From Spirosoma validum (GTDB lineage Bacteria > Bacteroidota > Bacteroidia > Cytophagales > Spirosomataceae): a stretch of 64,000 bases of DNA. The translations under genes were made by a program, and so were the position numbers. The notes under the pieces are model-generated. The model had not been told where the DNA came from. It did no database searches and saw only the letters and a program-made list of their open reading frames with translations. Numbering within the stretch: position 1 is the first letter of the stretch; every line of letters begins with the position of its first letter. Below are positions 42,531 through 51,864 of this stretch, one piece after another. The stretch covers positions 744,001 to 808,000 of the forward strand of contig NZ_JACXAA010000003.1 in NCBI RefSeq assembly GCF_014699035.1. The letters run 5' to 3'.

Positions 42531-43295
42531 TTACTGTCTGCTCGTTCTACGCAAGGCTTTATTGGCTTCCCGGATGGTCTGGTGAGGTAGATCGTACGTA
42601 AAGTAGCTTTCCCATCCTCGAAAATCGTAATGCCACCACTCCCACGGAAAAATAGAAAAGCCGACCCGTTCCATTTCTGCTTTCAGAATTGTGCGGTGAG
42701 CCAGCGACGCACTGTCCGACTGTGTGTAATTGTGATAAGCGCGCGGGGTGGATTCATCATAATCCGAAGGCATTGAGAGCCGCTTGCCCGTTTTTCGATC
42801 AAAAAGTGATAAGTCAATGGCCATACCCCGATTATGTTTGGACCCTTTTCGGGGATCGGCAACAAACGTAGTGTCGCCATGTTCTTCGTAGAAAAGCACC
42901 GTAATGGCATACGGTCTATATCCATCGAACAGCAATAACCCAAATCCCCGTTTCTTAAGATTCTCACTAGCCTGACGGATAGCCAATGCCGCTGGCTTGC
43001 GCATAAACACGTCAGCCGTTGGGTATAGTTTTCGTTTTAAGAAATTTGTCGTGTCGGCATACGTAACGTCGAACCTTGCATCAGGCAGTATCTCGCGCAT
43101 GTCGACCAATTCATTATCGGGATCGGCTTCTACGATTTTTTTGTAGATCGCTACGTCATTGACAACGGGTAAACCATACTTGCTTTTCGGCAGATCAAAC
43201 GTCAACTGTTTTTGGGCCAGCGCCGACAGGCTAAACGAGTAACAGGCGATTAATAAACCAGGGAGACAGCGAAACGAACGTAATGAATAAAGCAT
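42531..43295 (-). CDS. D-Ala-D-Ala dipeptidase-like protein (VanX/DdpX type)
   Basis: 254-aa secreted zinc peptidase with signal peptide (about residues 1-27, LLIACYSFSLSALAQ). Zinc-site motifs are SKHNRGMAIDLSL (His and Asp) and EWWHYDF (catalytic Glu and third His). The VanX-like fold also shows ILPDARFDVTYADTTNF and LLLFDGYRPYAIT. In vancomycin-resistant bacteria VanX hydrolyses D-Ala-D-Ala; stand-alone homologues recycle wall dipeptides. No VanH or VanA is present, so a housekeeping role is more likely. Confidence 0.92.
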   Translation of the reverse strand: MLYSLRSFRCLPGLLIACYSFSLSALAQKQLTFDLPKSKYGLPVVNDVAIYKKIVEADPDNELVDMREILPDARFDVTYADTTNFLKRKLYPTADVFMRKPAALAIRQASENLKKRGFGLLLFDGYRPYAITVLFYEEHGDTTFVADPRKGSKHNRGMAIDLSLFDRKTGKRLSMPSDYDESTPRAYHNYTQSDSASLAHRTILKAEMERVGFSIFPWEWWHYDFRGWESYFTYDLPHQTIREANKALRRTSRQ

Positions 43296-43380
43296 AGAGG
43301 AGGTTGTATCGCGTGATTACAGAAAAACGAATATAATCAATCGCTTGTCAAATTTTTGGTTCGCTCTACCCCTAAATTCC

Positions 43381-44250
43381 CTAACTCAACTTAACCGCCA
43401 ATACCTCATGCGCTAATTGCCAGTGACCATTCCGTTTGCGCCAGATACGTAGGTAGGCTTGCTTTGTCTGGTTAAACGTAGCGTAGCCATAGCAATAGCC
43501 AAGATCGCCCGAAGGGGCCGTAACGGTTTGTAAACATTGATAATCGACCTGTTGCCCGGACGTTTTCGCTACGTGTTTTGCGGCTGCGCCTTCATAACGC
43601 TCATGGCCTTCGCGCAACAATCGGATTGAGTCACTGGCGGGCAGAACGGGCTGGTAAGCCTCGCACAACGTTTTGGTACGTGCTGTTTGCGCAAAAGTCA
43701 TTTCAACATGCATCAACTCCCGGTTAGCCACGGCTGTATCAATTTTTATTATTGATTTGACCGCAAATTGAGTGGGCGAGATTAGTTCGGGAGCAGGTTG
43801 CGTGGGTTTGTCGTGCGTACAGCCAAAGTCGATCAACACTTTCCAGGCACCCGATGCGGTTTTATGCCAGATGCTCGTAAACTGACCGTAGGATACGGGC
43901 GTATCATCTAACGAGCGTGGGCGAAATGCAAATGGACCGGTCGTATAGCCAAACGTACCAGACAGGGCAATTTCGGCGTAATTGGGTTCCCAGCTAAGCT
44001 TTCCGGATACTTGAGGAATACGTGCATACGTAGCCTTGCCGGGACGAAACTCATTCCCTATGTAAACGACCGATTGCTGTTCATCGAGATTGTCAACGAA
44101 TGAATCACGGATACCTTTCTCGATACCGGCTTTAGCAAAGCTTCGTTCGGCGGCTACCAGTGCCTCGTAATCGGCTTGAACAGTGCTGATTTGTTTGCGT
44201 GGCTGAGCAGTCCACAGGAGGACTGTCATCAGGAAAATGGGAAAGTTCAT
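43381..44250 (-). CDS. Secreted protein with NTF2-like (DUF4440-type) halves
   Basis: 289 aa with a signal peptide (MNFPIFLMTVLLWTAQ). Two NTF2-like halves can be seen: residues 25-145 (YEALVAAERSFAKAGIEKG, WEPNYAEIALSGTFGYTTG, IWHKTASGAWKVLID) and 165-285 (GDLGYCYGYATFNQTK, AYLRIWRKRNGHWQLAHE). Both end in the typical strand W-x-V/L. SnoaL/DUF4440 domains are small-ligand or protein-binding; enzyme activity cannot be assigned. Confidence 0.72.
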   Translation of the reverse strand: MNFPIFLMTVLLWTAQPRKQISTVQADYEALVAAERSFAKAGIEKGIRDSFVDNLDEQQSVVYIGNEFRPGKATYARIPQVSGKLSWEPNYAEIALSGTFGYTTGPFAFRPRSLDDTPVSYGQFTSIWHKTASGAWKVLIDFGCTHDKPTQPAPELISPTQFAVKSIIKIDTAVANRELMHVEMTFAQTARTKTLCEAYQPVLPASDSIRLLREGHERYEGAAAKHVAKTSGQQVDYQCLQTVTAPSGDLGYCYGYATFNQTKQAYLRIWRKRNGHWQLAHEVLAVKLS

Positions 44251-44391
44251 CGGTTTGTCTGATAAAGGTGCAGACCAAAACTAGATCCTTTGCTGTAATT
44301 CAGCCAATTGTGGTTAGTCTAACTGAGTAATAAAGAAGCCGAACTGGATGAAATCAACTTCGAGTGCACTACTCTTACACGTTGAGAAATT

Positions 44392-45504
44392 TCAGATCAG
44401 ATGGGCTGCTAAGCAGTGCTCAACGTTACGTAATCCGGTTTCGAGTTCATCGGCAGTGGGGTAGCCGAATCCGATGCGCATGTATACGTTATCCTGCTCG
44501 AACCAATGCCCCGGACCAACAAGAGTTTGGTATTGCTCATACAAGGCTCGGTAAAATGCTTCTGAATCGATTTTGAAATCCGGTTTAAGTCGCGGAAAGC
44601 AAACGACACCGGCCGTAGGAGCAACCCATTCGAGGTATGAGGTTTCAGCAAAAAACTGGCGAATGATGGTAAAGTTGGCGTGAATGATCTGGTGCGTATC
44701 GTGCAGGCGGATTTCGCGTTCCTGAAGAACACGTAACGCAATCTGTTCATCGATGACCGAATTCGTGATCATAATCTGCTCTTTGGCCGCCAGAAACCGA
44801 TGCATTATATTCTTATCGCGGCAGATAATCCAGCCGATACGTATCCCCGGTACGCCAAATGCTTTTGAGAGCGAACATACGGAAATAACGTTCGGACTTT
44901 TCTCCGCTACGTATGGGAGAAGCGGAGTCTGGAAATTCAGGTAACGGTACGTTTCATCGACCAGTAAATAACAGCCGTGCGCTTCGGCCAAGTCAACCAA
45001 CTCATTTAGGAGGACTTCGGAAACAACGGTACCAGTTGGATTGTGGGGTGTTGTGATGCTGATCAGACGTGTGTTTGGTTGGATCGATCGCCGAATCTGA
45101 TCCATGTCGAGTTCAAATTGGTTATCAAACGACAAATCGATAATGCTCATCGAGCAACCAATCGCCCGCGGTGTTTCCAGATTCGTACCATAATTTGGGC
45201 GAATCACCACCAGATGGTCGTTTGGACTGAGCAACGTAGTAGACACAATGAACAGCGCTGTTGCGGCACCGCTGCACACCAGTACGTCTGTTGGCAGGAA
45301 AACGGCACTCTCGCTGGCGATGCATTCGAGCAGTTCAGGATGGCCCCGATGATGCCCGTAACTTAATACCAGATCCGTAAGCTGCAGGTCCAGATCACGT
45401 AGCGAAATATCACGTACTGAACTTTCCGCCAGGTTGTATTTGATCGTTGAATACCCAATTTCTTCAGGGGATTCAATCTCAATGGGCATTCGGGTATAGT
45501 TCAT
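44392..45504 (-). CDS. Class I/II PLP-dependent aminotransferase
   Basis: 370 aa from ATG at 45504 (a TTG at 45525 would add seven residues). Fold-type I motifs are complete: SGAATALFIVSTTLL, ITTPHNPTGTVVSE (Asn), LLVDETYRYL (Asp), SVCSLSKAFGVPGIRIGW with PLP-binding Lys, and a C-terminal Arg in YMRIGFGYP. It resembles arginine-hydroxylation or capreomycidine-type aminotransferase-like enzymes but the substrate cannot be set. It is upstream on the same strand of the NTF2-like gene, 141 nt apart. Confidence 0.92.
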   Translation of the reverse strand: MNYTRMPIEIESPEEIGYSTIKYNLAESSVRDISLRDLDLQLTDLVLSYGHHRGHPELLECIASESAVFLPTDVLVCSGAATALFIVSTTLLSPNDHLVVIRPNYGTNLETPRAIGCSMSIIDLSFDNQFELDMDQIRRSIQPNTRLISITTPHNPTGTVVSEVLLNELVDLAEAHGCYLLVDETYRYLNFQTPLLPYVAEKSPNVISVCSLSKAFGVPGIRIGWIICRDKNIMHRFLAAKEQIMITNSVIDEQIALRVLQEREIRLHDTHQIIHANFTIIRQFFAETSYLEWVAPTAGVVCFPRLKPDFKIDSEAFYRALYEQYQTLVGPGHWFEQDNVYMRIGFGYPTADELETGLRNVEHCLAAHLI

Positions 45505-45556
45505 GGATGGGTAATTATCAATCAACTTCCCGAACAGTTTAACTTTCCGGAAAGCC

Positions 45557-46027
45557 TTACTGATGAATGATTGGTCGCAGACTCGCCCGGTGTTTCACCA
45601 AAAGCGAATCGCTGGCCATCAGGGCAAAGATATGGGTTTGGGTTTCAGCAGAAAGAGTTGGTGTCCGGCTGATAATATCGATACCTTCGGGTGTAAAAAG
45701 CGTTTTGGAAAACCAGATAACTGCCCATTGCCCGGCTGGATCGATTAAAGCGACTTTCCAGGTGCTTCGCACGACACTCAGTAACCCTTTTCCGCGCCAC
45801 ACAAAGGTTGATGGGTCCGTTTCGTCCTGGTAATCGAAGCCAGTCAGGGTTTTCGGTTTGCCCCGTTTCAGGTACTTGACTTCATCGAGCAAAACGTTGG
45901 TGTTCGCTTTCTTGTCTGTAATTGAGTACGTAAAGGTGGGGTTGATTTTGTCGCCTTTTAGCCACATCGGGAAATTACTGCTGCCAACGAACCATGTGCC
46001 AATCAGCGCCTGAACAACTATTTCCAT
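45557..46027 (-). CDS. Lipocalin-like protein, unknown function
   Basis: 156-aa beta-rich protein without a signal peptide. IGTWFVGSSNFPMWLKGD and FTYSITDKKANTNVLLDEVKYLKRG, then WRGKGLLSVVRSTWKVALID, fit lipocalin strand patterns with the G-x-W near the N terminus. The C-terminal helix (ETQTHIFALMASDSL) is unusual. Lipocalins bind small hydrophobic ligands. It precedes the aminotransferase gene by about 50 nt on the same strand and may be co-transcribed. Confidence 0.62.
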   Translation of the reverse strand: MEIVVQALIGTWFVGSSNFPMWLKGDKINPTFTYSITDKKANTNVLLDEVKYLKRGKPKTLTGFDYQDETDPSTFVWRGKGLLSVVRSTWKVALIDPAGQWAVIWFSKTLFTPEGIDIISRTPTLSAETQTHIFALMASDSLLVKHRASLRPIIHQ

Positions 46028-46364
46028 GTGCTTGCTTTAATGGGTTTACTCCGAACTTCTGAACGTAGATTTTTATGCTTTGGACTAAGCCTGTAGGTTT
46101 AACTGCTCTGAGTTGTCGTAAGTTTTGAGAGACGAATCGTCGGGGAAGATTTTCATCAGTTCAGGAAAGCTTCAGTTCTGGCTGGCATTTTACGTATCGT
46201 TCTCGTTTTTTTAATGTACATACTGTTTATTAAGCGGTAGTTTTTGCGCAAATTTGATCGATCCATACTACTCGATCAACCTACCTGGGTTTCCTCCTCT
46301 CAGCCTGGCGTAGCCGCATACTAGCTGAATTTATTTCCTGCTTTATCCTAACGACGCGTTTTTT
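46028..46364. other. 337-bp divergent gap
   Basis: Non-coding DNA between the lipocalin-like gene and the first GH79-like gene. A near-match to the promoter consensus (TAGTTTTTG) occurs at about 46235; no hairpin or gene remnant was seen. Confidence 0.35.
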
Positions 46365-48698
46365 ATGAAACCTCGATTACTATGTCTATGCTTTTGGGTG
46401 TACATGTTTCGGCCATCATCCGATTTAGTTGCTCAGACCATTCCAGTTAGTTTGAGTATCAACACCGCAACGCCCGGCAACCGCATTCATGATGATTTTG
46501 TCGGTTTCAGCATGGAGCAATATACCCTGTCGACTGGCAGATGGGGCAATCTGGGTAGTTTCTGGATGGGTGGCACCAACGGCAATGCTCGGTTGAAAAA
46601 GCTCTTAACCAACATTAGTCCCCATTCCGTTATCCGACTCGGTGGTTTCACGGCCGACGATCGAATGGTTTGGCAAAATGCGCCAAGGGGTACCAGCACG
46701 AACGTCCGGGCTACGTATTCCGATGATACCGATAAGTTCTTTACGTTTCTGTCAGAAATTGGCTGGAAGGGGATTTACACCATTGGGTTACCCAATAATA
46801 CACCGGCTAATGCCGTGTCGGAAGCGACGTATATCATGAATAAATACAGTGCTCAACTTCACAGCGTAAGCCTTGGTAACGAGCCTTATCTCTACACGAA
46901 TATCTATCGGGATGCAGCTTATAATCCTGAAACTTATATGCAACAGGATTATCTGCCCATGTACGATGCCATCAAAGCGGCTAATCCAGCCATTCCGATC
47001 AGTGGTGGCGACAATGGCGCGCGCAAATACTACGGAGCGCAGAATCAGACCTGGAATAAGTCCTATACGGATTATGTAAACAATTCGGGAAGTAGCCGAC
47101 CGCTGGCTGCGCTGAACGTGCATAGTTATGGATTGGGCAACAACGCCACTGTGTTATCGCGCGATGCGGCTGCCGACACGCTTATGAATTTTGACAATGC
47201 TCCGCTCATCTTCAAATCGACGTTGTTACCGTACGTAACCCAGTTGGCTCAGACAAAAAATGTCCCGCTTCGGTTTTCAGAAACGAGCAGTGCGGCTACC
47301 GGTACGTCCGACACTACGAACGTATCGCATACCTACGTGAGCGCGCTTTGGGCTTTGCAATATCTCTACACCCTGGCCTCTAGTGGCGTAAGTGGCGTTA
47401 ACTTTCACTCGTCGGGCACCAGTGTTTATTCGGCAATTGACTGGGGAACGAGCAATACCGTAGCTTCTTATCGAATCGCCCCGATCTACTATGGGATGCT
47501 GGCTTTCGCGGATGGTGCCCGAAATCGACGGTTGTTGCCTGTTACACCATCCGAATCGAAGAGAAGTCCACGGGCCAGTTATTACGCCACTACGTCCGAC
47601 GATGGGCAAACGGTAACCGTTACGCTCCTTAACAAAGATTTCACCAACTCGATTGATGCCCGTGTAAACATTCCTGGTATGCCGATTGGCACCGCTACGT
47701 ATCAGACTCTCAAACCACAAAATGGTCGATACGATTATGTAGCGACGATTTCGTATGCAAATGCGCAGGTAGCCGCCGATGGCAGCTTTACCAAAGGGAC
47801 ACCCACCGCTATTTCGCCCGCAAGCCCAACTAGTTTTAGTGTCACCGTGGCGCCCATGACGGCGGTGATTGTTACAGTAAGCCGACAAGTACCGCCCACA
47901 GCTGGTAGTGGCAGCAGTCCTGTCAACAACCCTGGCGGTATAACCCTGGTGAACGTACCCGTGAGCGCTTTTACCAGCACTAGCTCCAGTAGTGCTGGTA
48001 GCCCTGCTACAATAACTAGCCTGCGCATTACCGCTTTCCCCACGAACACCACGAGCCTGACTGTCAATACGTCCGTCTATACAACGGCATCTCCCGAATT
48101 CAGTGGTGCTAATCCTGCCGGAGTACCCATACCTGCTGATGGGAATGGCAATCCGACGGTACCTATCGGTGTCGACCCTACGGATGATGTTAGTCCGGTA
48201 ACTATTTCCTTTAGAGCCATTGATAATACGGGCCAGGAATCCGCTAATACGGGGACCGCGACGATTACCCCTGCTCCTGATCTAACCCCGATTCTGTATG
48301 CTCGTCCAACCACCGTCAACGGCTCGGCTCCTATTACCGTAGTCGTCGATGTGGTAGAAATCAATTCGATACCCAGCAGCGGCCTGATTACGATTAAGAT
48401 TGCTAAAACCAATGCCGTTGATTTGAGTTTTGATGCGGGACTGACCCGTTTAGATGGACGATCGGTGCAAAACAGCCTATGGAGTTTCGATCGAAATTCA
48501 TCGCCGGGTTACTACGTGCTGACGACCAGCCAGGCGGTTGCTGCTGGAAACAAACTTTCACTGGGATTAACCGGTATGCTGACTGCGGGTGCTACGTCGG
48601 GGGATTTAACCATCAGCGCAGTGCTTATGGGTAGCGGAGGAGAAGTACGAGTCAACAACAATACCGATGCCGATAAGATTAACGTCTTTCCAAACTGA
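46365..48698 (+). CDS. GH79-like glycoside hydrolase with an inserted beta-sandwich module
   Basis: 777-aa exported clan-A enzyme. After the signal (about residues 1-24) the TIM barrel shows SVIRLGGFTADDRMV, the acid/base motif SLGNEPYLYT (E173) and the nucleophile motif LRFSETSS (E306), as in heparanase or beta-glucuronidase-like GH79 proteins. A beta domain (about 400-505) follows. Residues about 506-637 form a Ser/Thr/Pro-rich Ig-like insert absent from its paralogue; the shared C-terminal module resumes at PAPDLTPILYARP. Exact substrate unknown; uronic acid polymers are plausible. Confidence 0.82.
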   Translation: MKPRLLCLCFWVYMFRPSSDLVAQTIPVSLSINTATPGNRIHDDFVGFSMEQYTLSTGRWGNLGSFWMGGTNGNARLKKLLTNISPHSVIRLGGFTADDRMVWQNAPRGTSTNVRATYSDDTDKFFTFLSEIGWKGIYTIGLPNNTPANAVSEATYIMNKYSAQLHSVSLGNEPYLYTNIYRDAAYNPETYMQQDYLPMYDAIKAANPAIPISGGDNGARKYYGAQNQTWNKSYTDYVNNSGSSRPLAALNVHSYGLGNNATVLSRDAAADTLMNFDNAPLIFKSTLLPYVTQLAQTKNVPLRFSETSSAATGTSDTTNVSHTYVSALWALQYLYTLASSGVSGVNFHSSGTSVYSAIDWGTSNTVASYRIAPIYYGMLAFADGARNRRLLPVTPSESKRSPRASYYATTSDDGQTVTVTLLNKDFTNSIDARVNIPGMPIGTATYQTLKPQNGRYDYVATISYANAQVAADGSFTKGTPTAISPASPTSFSVTVAPMTAVIVTVSRQVPPTAGSGSSPVNNPGGITLVNVPVSAFTSTSSSSAGSPATITSLRITAFPTNTTSLTVNTSVYTTASPEFSGANPAGVPIPADGNGNPTVPIGVDPTDDVSPVTISFRAIDNTGQESANTGTATITPAPDLTPILYARPTTVNGSAPITVVVDVVEINSIPSSGLITIKIAKTNAVDLSFDAGLTRLDGRSVQNSLWSFDRNSSPGYYVLTTSQAVAAGNKLSLGLTGMLTAGATSGDLTISAVLMGSGGEVRVNNNTDADKINVFPN

Positions 48699-48839
48699 TC
48701 GTTCATTGGCTAATTACGTCGCCTGGCAAAAAAGCTGACCACAGAGAACACGGAGAAATACGGACTTCATCTGATTTTGCTTATTTAGCGCACCATCTGT
48801 TAGAATGTCCCCTTTATACTTGCTTTATCCTTAGTATCT
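48699..48839. other. 140-bp spacer between the GH79-like genes
   Basis: Contains the CACAGAGAACACGGAG phrase seen as an isolated repeat in many genomes, once only. No terminator hairpin was found, so the two genes may be one transcript. Confidence 0.35.
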
Positions 48840-50792
48840 ATGAAAACTCAACTGCTACGTGCGTACTGTCTAGTCGCCATTTTGCTACAGCCATTAGGCT
48901 CGTTGGCACAGACCATTCCGGTTAGTCTGAGCGTCAATACGTCGGCACCGGGTAATCGCATCAATCCTGATTTTGTTGGGTTAAGTTTTGAGGGAAAAAC
49001 GCTGACGACTGAAGGCGGTTCTGGAACGGTCGTATCCAGTTTTTGGGAAGCTACCCCGACCGCTCTCACTCGTTTCCGCAACCTGCTGACCAACCTCAGC
49101 CCGAGTTCGGTCATACGGGTTGGCGCGAATACAGGTGATCAACTGGCGTGGACACCCGGCAACCGGGGCACGAATACAAATGTGTCTCAACTTTTTAATT
49201 CCGACATTGATAAACTCTTCAACTTTTTGTCGACTGTTAACTGGAAATGCCTGTACATGGTCAATTTCGCCAAAGACAGTGCGAATTATGTAGGCAATGC
49301 TCCGGCTGAAGCCGCTTCGGAAGCTAACTACGTTTATTCGACGTACAGCCGTCTGGTGAAAAGTATCAGCATTGGGAATGAGCCGATGGCCTACGTAGTC
49401 AATAAATACCGGAACCCCTACAATCCCAGTCTTTACGTAGCTAATTACCTTCCGGTTTTTGATGCGATCAAAGCGATAAATCCGGCTATTCCGATCAGTG
49501 GTGGCGACATTGGCCGACGAACCGAATACAATACTTGGAACAGCGCCTATTTGCAGAAGATGAACAACCTTCCGGCAACCTCACCCGCGCGGCCAATCGA
49601 TACGTTTAACGCTCACACGTATATATTCAGGAGTAATGAACTGACGGGTACCCCGGAACAATCCATTGATGCACTGCTTAATGCACTTTCGCCCGGCAGT
49701 ACGTTTCTAACCAACCTGGATTACCTGAAAAATCTGACCAATACGTACAATGCGCCGTTCTGGATGTCGGAAACAAATAGCGTAGCGGGAAGTTTGGCGG
49801 GCGTAACGAATAGCTTTGCATCAGCTATCTGGGCGCTGGATTATTTATATACGCTGGCCAGTTATAATGTAAAAGGGGCCAATTTTCATAGTGGTGGCAA
49901 TAGCCTCAGCTATGCTCCGGTTTATCGGGTTAGCTCTGCCAACGGTACGTATGCCATTGGCGCTATTTATTACGGTCTGCTGGCGTTTATGGATGGCGCC
50001 CGGAACCAGCGACTATTGACCGTTACGCCACCCAATTCCACGACCAGTCCGCGGGCCAGTTACTACGCGACTACATCTGATGATGGCAAAACCTTGACCG
50101 TTACGCTCATCAACAAAGATTTCACAAATACGATTGACGCCAGCGTGAACCTTCCCGGAGCGGCAATCAGCGCGGCTAGTTATCAGACGCTTCGGCCGCA
50201 GAACAATATGTACGACGTAGCCGCCAACACGTTCTATGCGAATGCACAAGTAGCGGCTAATGGCAGTTTTATCAAAGGTACTCCTACAGCTATCTCGCCT
50301 TCTGGTCCGAATCGCTTCAACGTTACGTTACCGCCTATGACGGCAGCCATTGTTAGCATTACACTAGCGCCTGACCTAACCCCGATCGTTTACCTGCGCC
50401 CTACGACCATCGCCGGCGCTACTGATGCCAGCGTAGTCGTAGATGTAGTGGAGTTGAATTCGATAGCCACGAACGGACTGATTACGGTTAAAATCACCAA
50501 GGACGCCAGAACCACGCTAAATTTTAACAGTGCAGCCACTACGGTAGGGAATCGTTCCGTGCAGAATGGAGCCTGGGGTTTCAACAATTCAGATCCGTCT
50601 TATTACGTGCTGACCAGTATGCAGTCGGTTGCTGCGGGCGATAAGCTTTCGTTTGGGTTAGAGGGTATTATGAATCCTGGTGGCACGACCGGTAGCCTGA
50701 CTCTGAGCTCGGTCATTCTGGGAGCGAGTGGTGGCGAAATAAACGTGAGCAATAATAGTGATGCCGATAAGATCGAATATTTCCAGCAATAG
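48840..50792 (+). CDS. GH79-like glycoside hydrolase, paralogue of the previous gene
   Basis: 650-aa exported enzyme closely related to the upstream gene: both start QTIPVSLS-NT--PGNRI after the signal peptide. Acid/base motif SISIGNEPMAYV (E181) and nucleophile motif FWMSETNS (E311) are intact. The C-terminal module follows the barrel directly (LAPDLTPIVYLRP), without the 130-residue insert. A terminal DADKIEYFQQ matches the ending of the other protein. The stop TAG abuts the stop of the convergent YihY gene with no nucleotide between. Confidence 0.83.
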   Translation: MKTQLLRAYCLVAILLQPLGSLAQTIPVSLSVNTSAPGNRINPDFVGLSFEGKTLTTEGGSGTVVSSFWEATPTALTRFRNLLTNLSPSSVIRVGANTGDQLAWTPGNRGTNTNVSQLFNSDIDKLFNFLSTVNWKCLYMVNFAKDSANYVGNAPAEAASEANYVYSTYSRLVKSISIGNEPMAYVVNKYRNPYNPSLYVANYLPVFDAIKAINPAIPISGGDIGRRTEYNTWNSAYLQKMNNLPATSPARPIDTFNAHTYIFRSNELTGTPEQSIDALLNALSPGSTFLTNLDYLKNLTNTYNAPFWMSETNSVAGSLAGVTNSFASAIWALDYLYTLASYNVKGANFHSGGNSLSYAPVYRVSSANGTYAIGAIYYGLLAFMDGARNQRLLTVTPPNSTTSPRASYYATTSDDGKTLTVTLINKDFTNTIDASVNLPGAAISAASYQTLRPQNNMYDVAANTFYANAQVAANGSFIKGTPTAISPSGPNRFNVTLPPMTAAIVSITLAPDLTPIVYLRPTTIAGATDASVVVDVVELNSIATNGLITVKITKDARTTLNFNSAATTVGNRSVQNGAWGFNNSDPSYYVLTSMQSVAAGDKLSFGLEGIMNPGGTTGSLTLSSVILGASGGEINVSNNSDADKIEYFQQ

Positions 50793-51719
50793 CTATTGAG
50801 ATGCAGTTGTCGATTGATCGCTATCCAGTTCTTTAATTTGGTACGCTACCGCATTCGCACCTGGTTCGGCTTCCTGATGAATTCGCTGAGCGTAGTAACG
50901 GGTAAAGCTTGCGCCATAATAAAAAATCAATGATGCATAAAAGACGAACAGAAGCACCAGAATAATAGCCCCCGACGTACCGTATAAGGAACTCACGGGA
51001 CTGTTGATTAAGAGTCGATTCAGGATTTCTTCACCGATTTCGACCAGTAGACCCGTTACTAAAGCGCCGACCCAAACCGCTTGCCAGCGAATCCGAATAT
51101 CAGGCAAATACTTAAAAACAACGGCAAACCAGATCGTTAGTATGATCAGTGACAGAAGGTGCTGTCCGGTGTCGCTTGATAAGTCATGGCCACTGGTACC
51201 GGCGAATAGCTGATCATTTATTGGCGACAAGGTGCGGCTTATCGTTAGTGATGCCATGAATAAAAAGCCCGAGAAAATAATGATGCCTAAGGCAACAACT
51301 TTGTCGAGCAGTACGTGCCAAAAACGTCGTTCGTCCGAATGTTTGACGCTCCAAAGCTGATTGAGCGAGTTTTTGATGATGGCAAATAACGTAGTGGAGG
51401 CTAACAGAAGAACAAACACGCTCAGAACCGTCAGTAACGTAGTCGATCGGCGCTGCTGAAGGTGCTGGGAAATATCCTGAATTTGTTTAGCACTCTGATA
51501 TCCAAACAGATCGGCCAGTTTATGGAACAGTTGCCAGCTAACCCGCTGGTCGTGGCCGGATAGCAATTCGCCATATAACTGGCTCAGAATAATCACAATA
51601 GGAGGGAGGGCAAAGAAGCTGAAGAAAGCTGTTGCTGCCGCCATTCGAATCGGATCGTTGGCTTTCAGATTAGCAAAAGCGTCGGCCGCCAATCGAAAAA
51701 CAGGAGTTACTTTTTTCAA
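50793..51719 (-). CDS. YihY/BrkB-family membrane protein
   Basis: 308 aa, starting at TTG (51719); the next in-frame ATG would lose part of the first conserved segment. Family motifs: RMAAATAFFSFFALPPIVIIL, LLSVFVLLLASTTLFAIIKNSLNQLW, LPDIRIRWQAVWVGALVTGLLVEIG and YGTSGAIILVLLFVFYASLIFYYGASF. Six membrane helices are predicted. The family was once called tRNA-processing ribonuclease BN, wrongly; its function is unknown, perhaps transport. Its stop abuts the GH79-like gene stop (TAG/CTA). Confidence 0.93.
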   Translation of the reverse strand: MKKVTPVFRLAADAFANLKANDPIRMAAATAFFSFFALPPIVIILSQLYGELLSGHDQRVSWQLFHKLADLFGYQSAKQIQDISQHLQQRRSTTLLTVLSVFVLLLASTTLFAIIKNSLNQLWSVKHSDERRFWHVLLDKVVALGIIIFSGFLFMASLTISRTLSPINDQLFAGTSGHDLSSDTGQHLLSLIILTIWFAVVFKYLPDIRIRWQAVWVGALVTGLLVEIGEEILNRLLINSPVSSLYGTSGAIILVLLFVFYASLIFYYGASFTRYYAQRIHQEAEPGANAVAYQIKELDSDQSTTASQ

Positions 51720-51864
51720 GATTCACCAGATTGTACTGACTTAGCTAACGAGCTGGGAATCAAGATAGTTTAGAATATCGTTTTGCCTCTTTTTTCTCAG
51801 TCGGTTCTGGCTTTGTTTTCGCCAGTTTAATCTAAGTATAATGTAATTGGTACGTTGTAAGGCT

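Noticed and set aside
42531-43295. Vancomycin-resistance role for the VanX-like gene
   Set aside because: No VanH, VanA/B or VanRS genes are adjacent; stand-alone homologues are common in wall recycling.
47277-47888. 203-codon minus-strand frame inside the first GH79-like gene
   Set aside because: Antisense to a well-supported enzyme; its Arg/Gly-rich translation looks like a shadow.
48720-48770. CRISPR-like repeat (CACAGAGAACACGGAG)
   Set aside because: The phrase occurs only once, with no spacers or repeated units.
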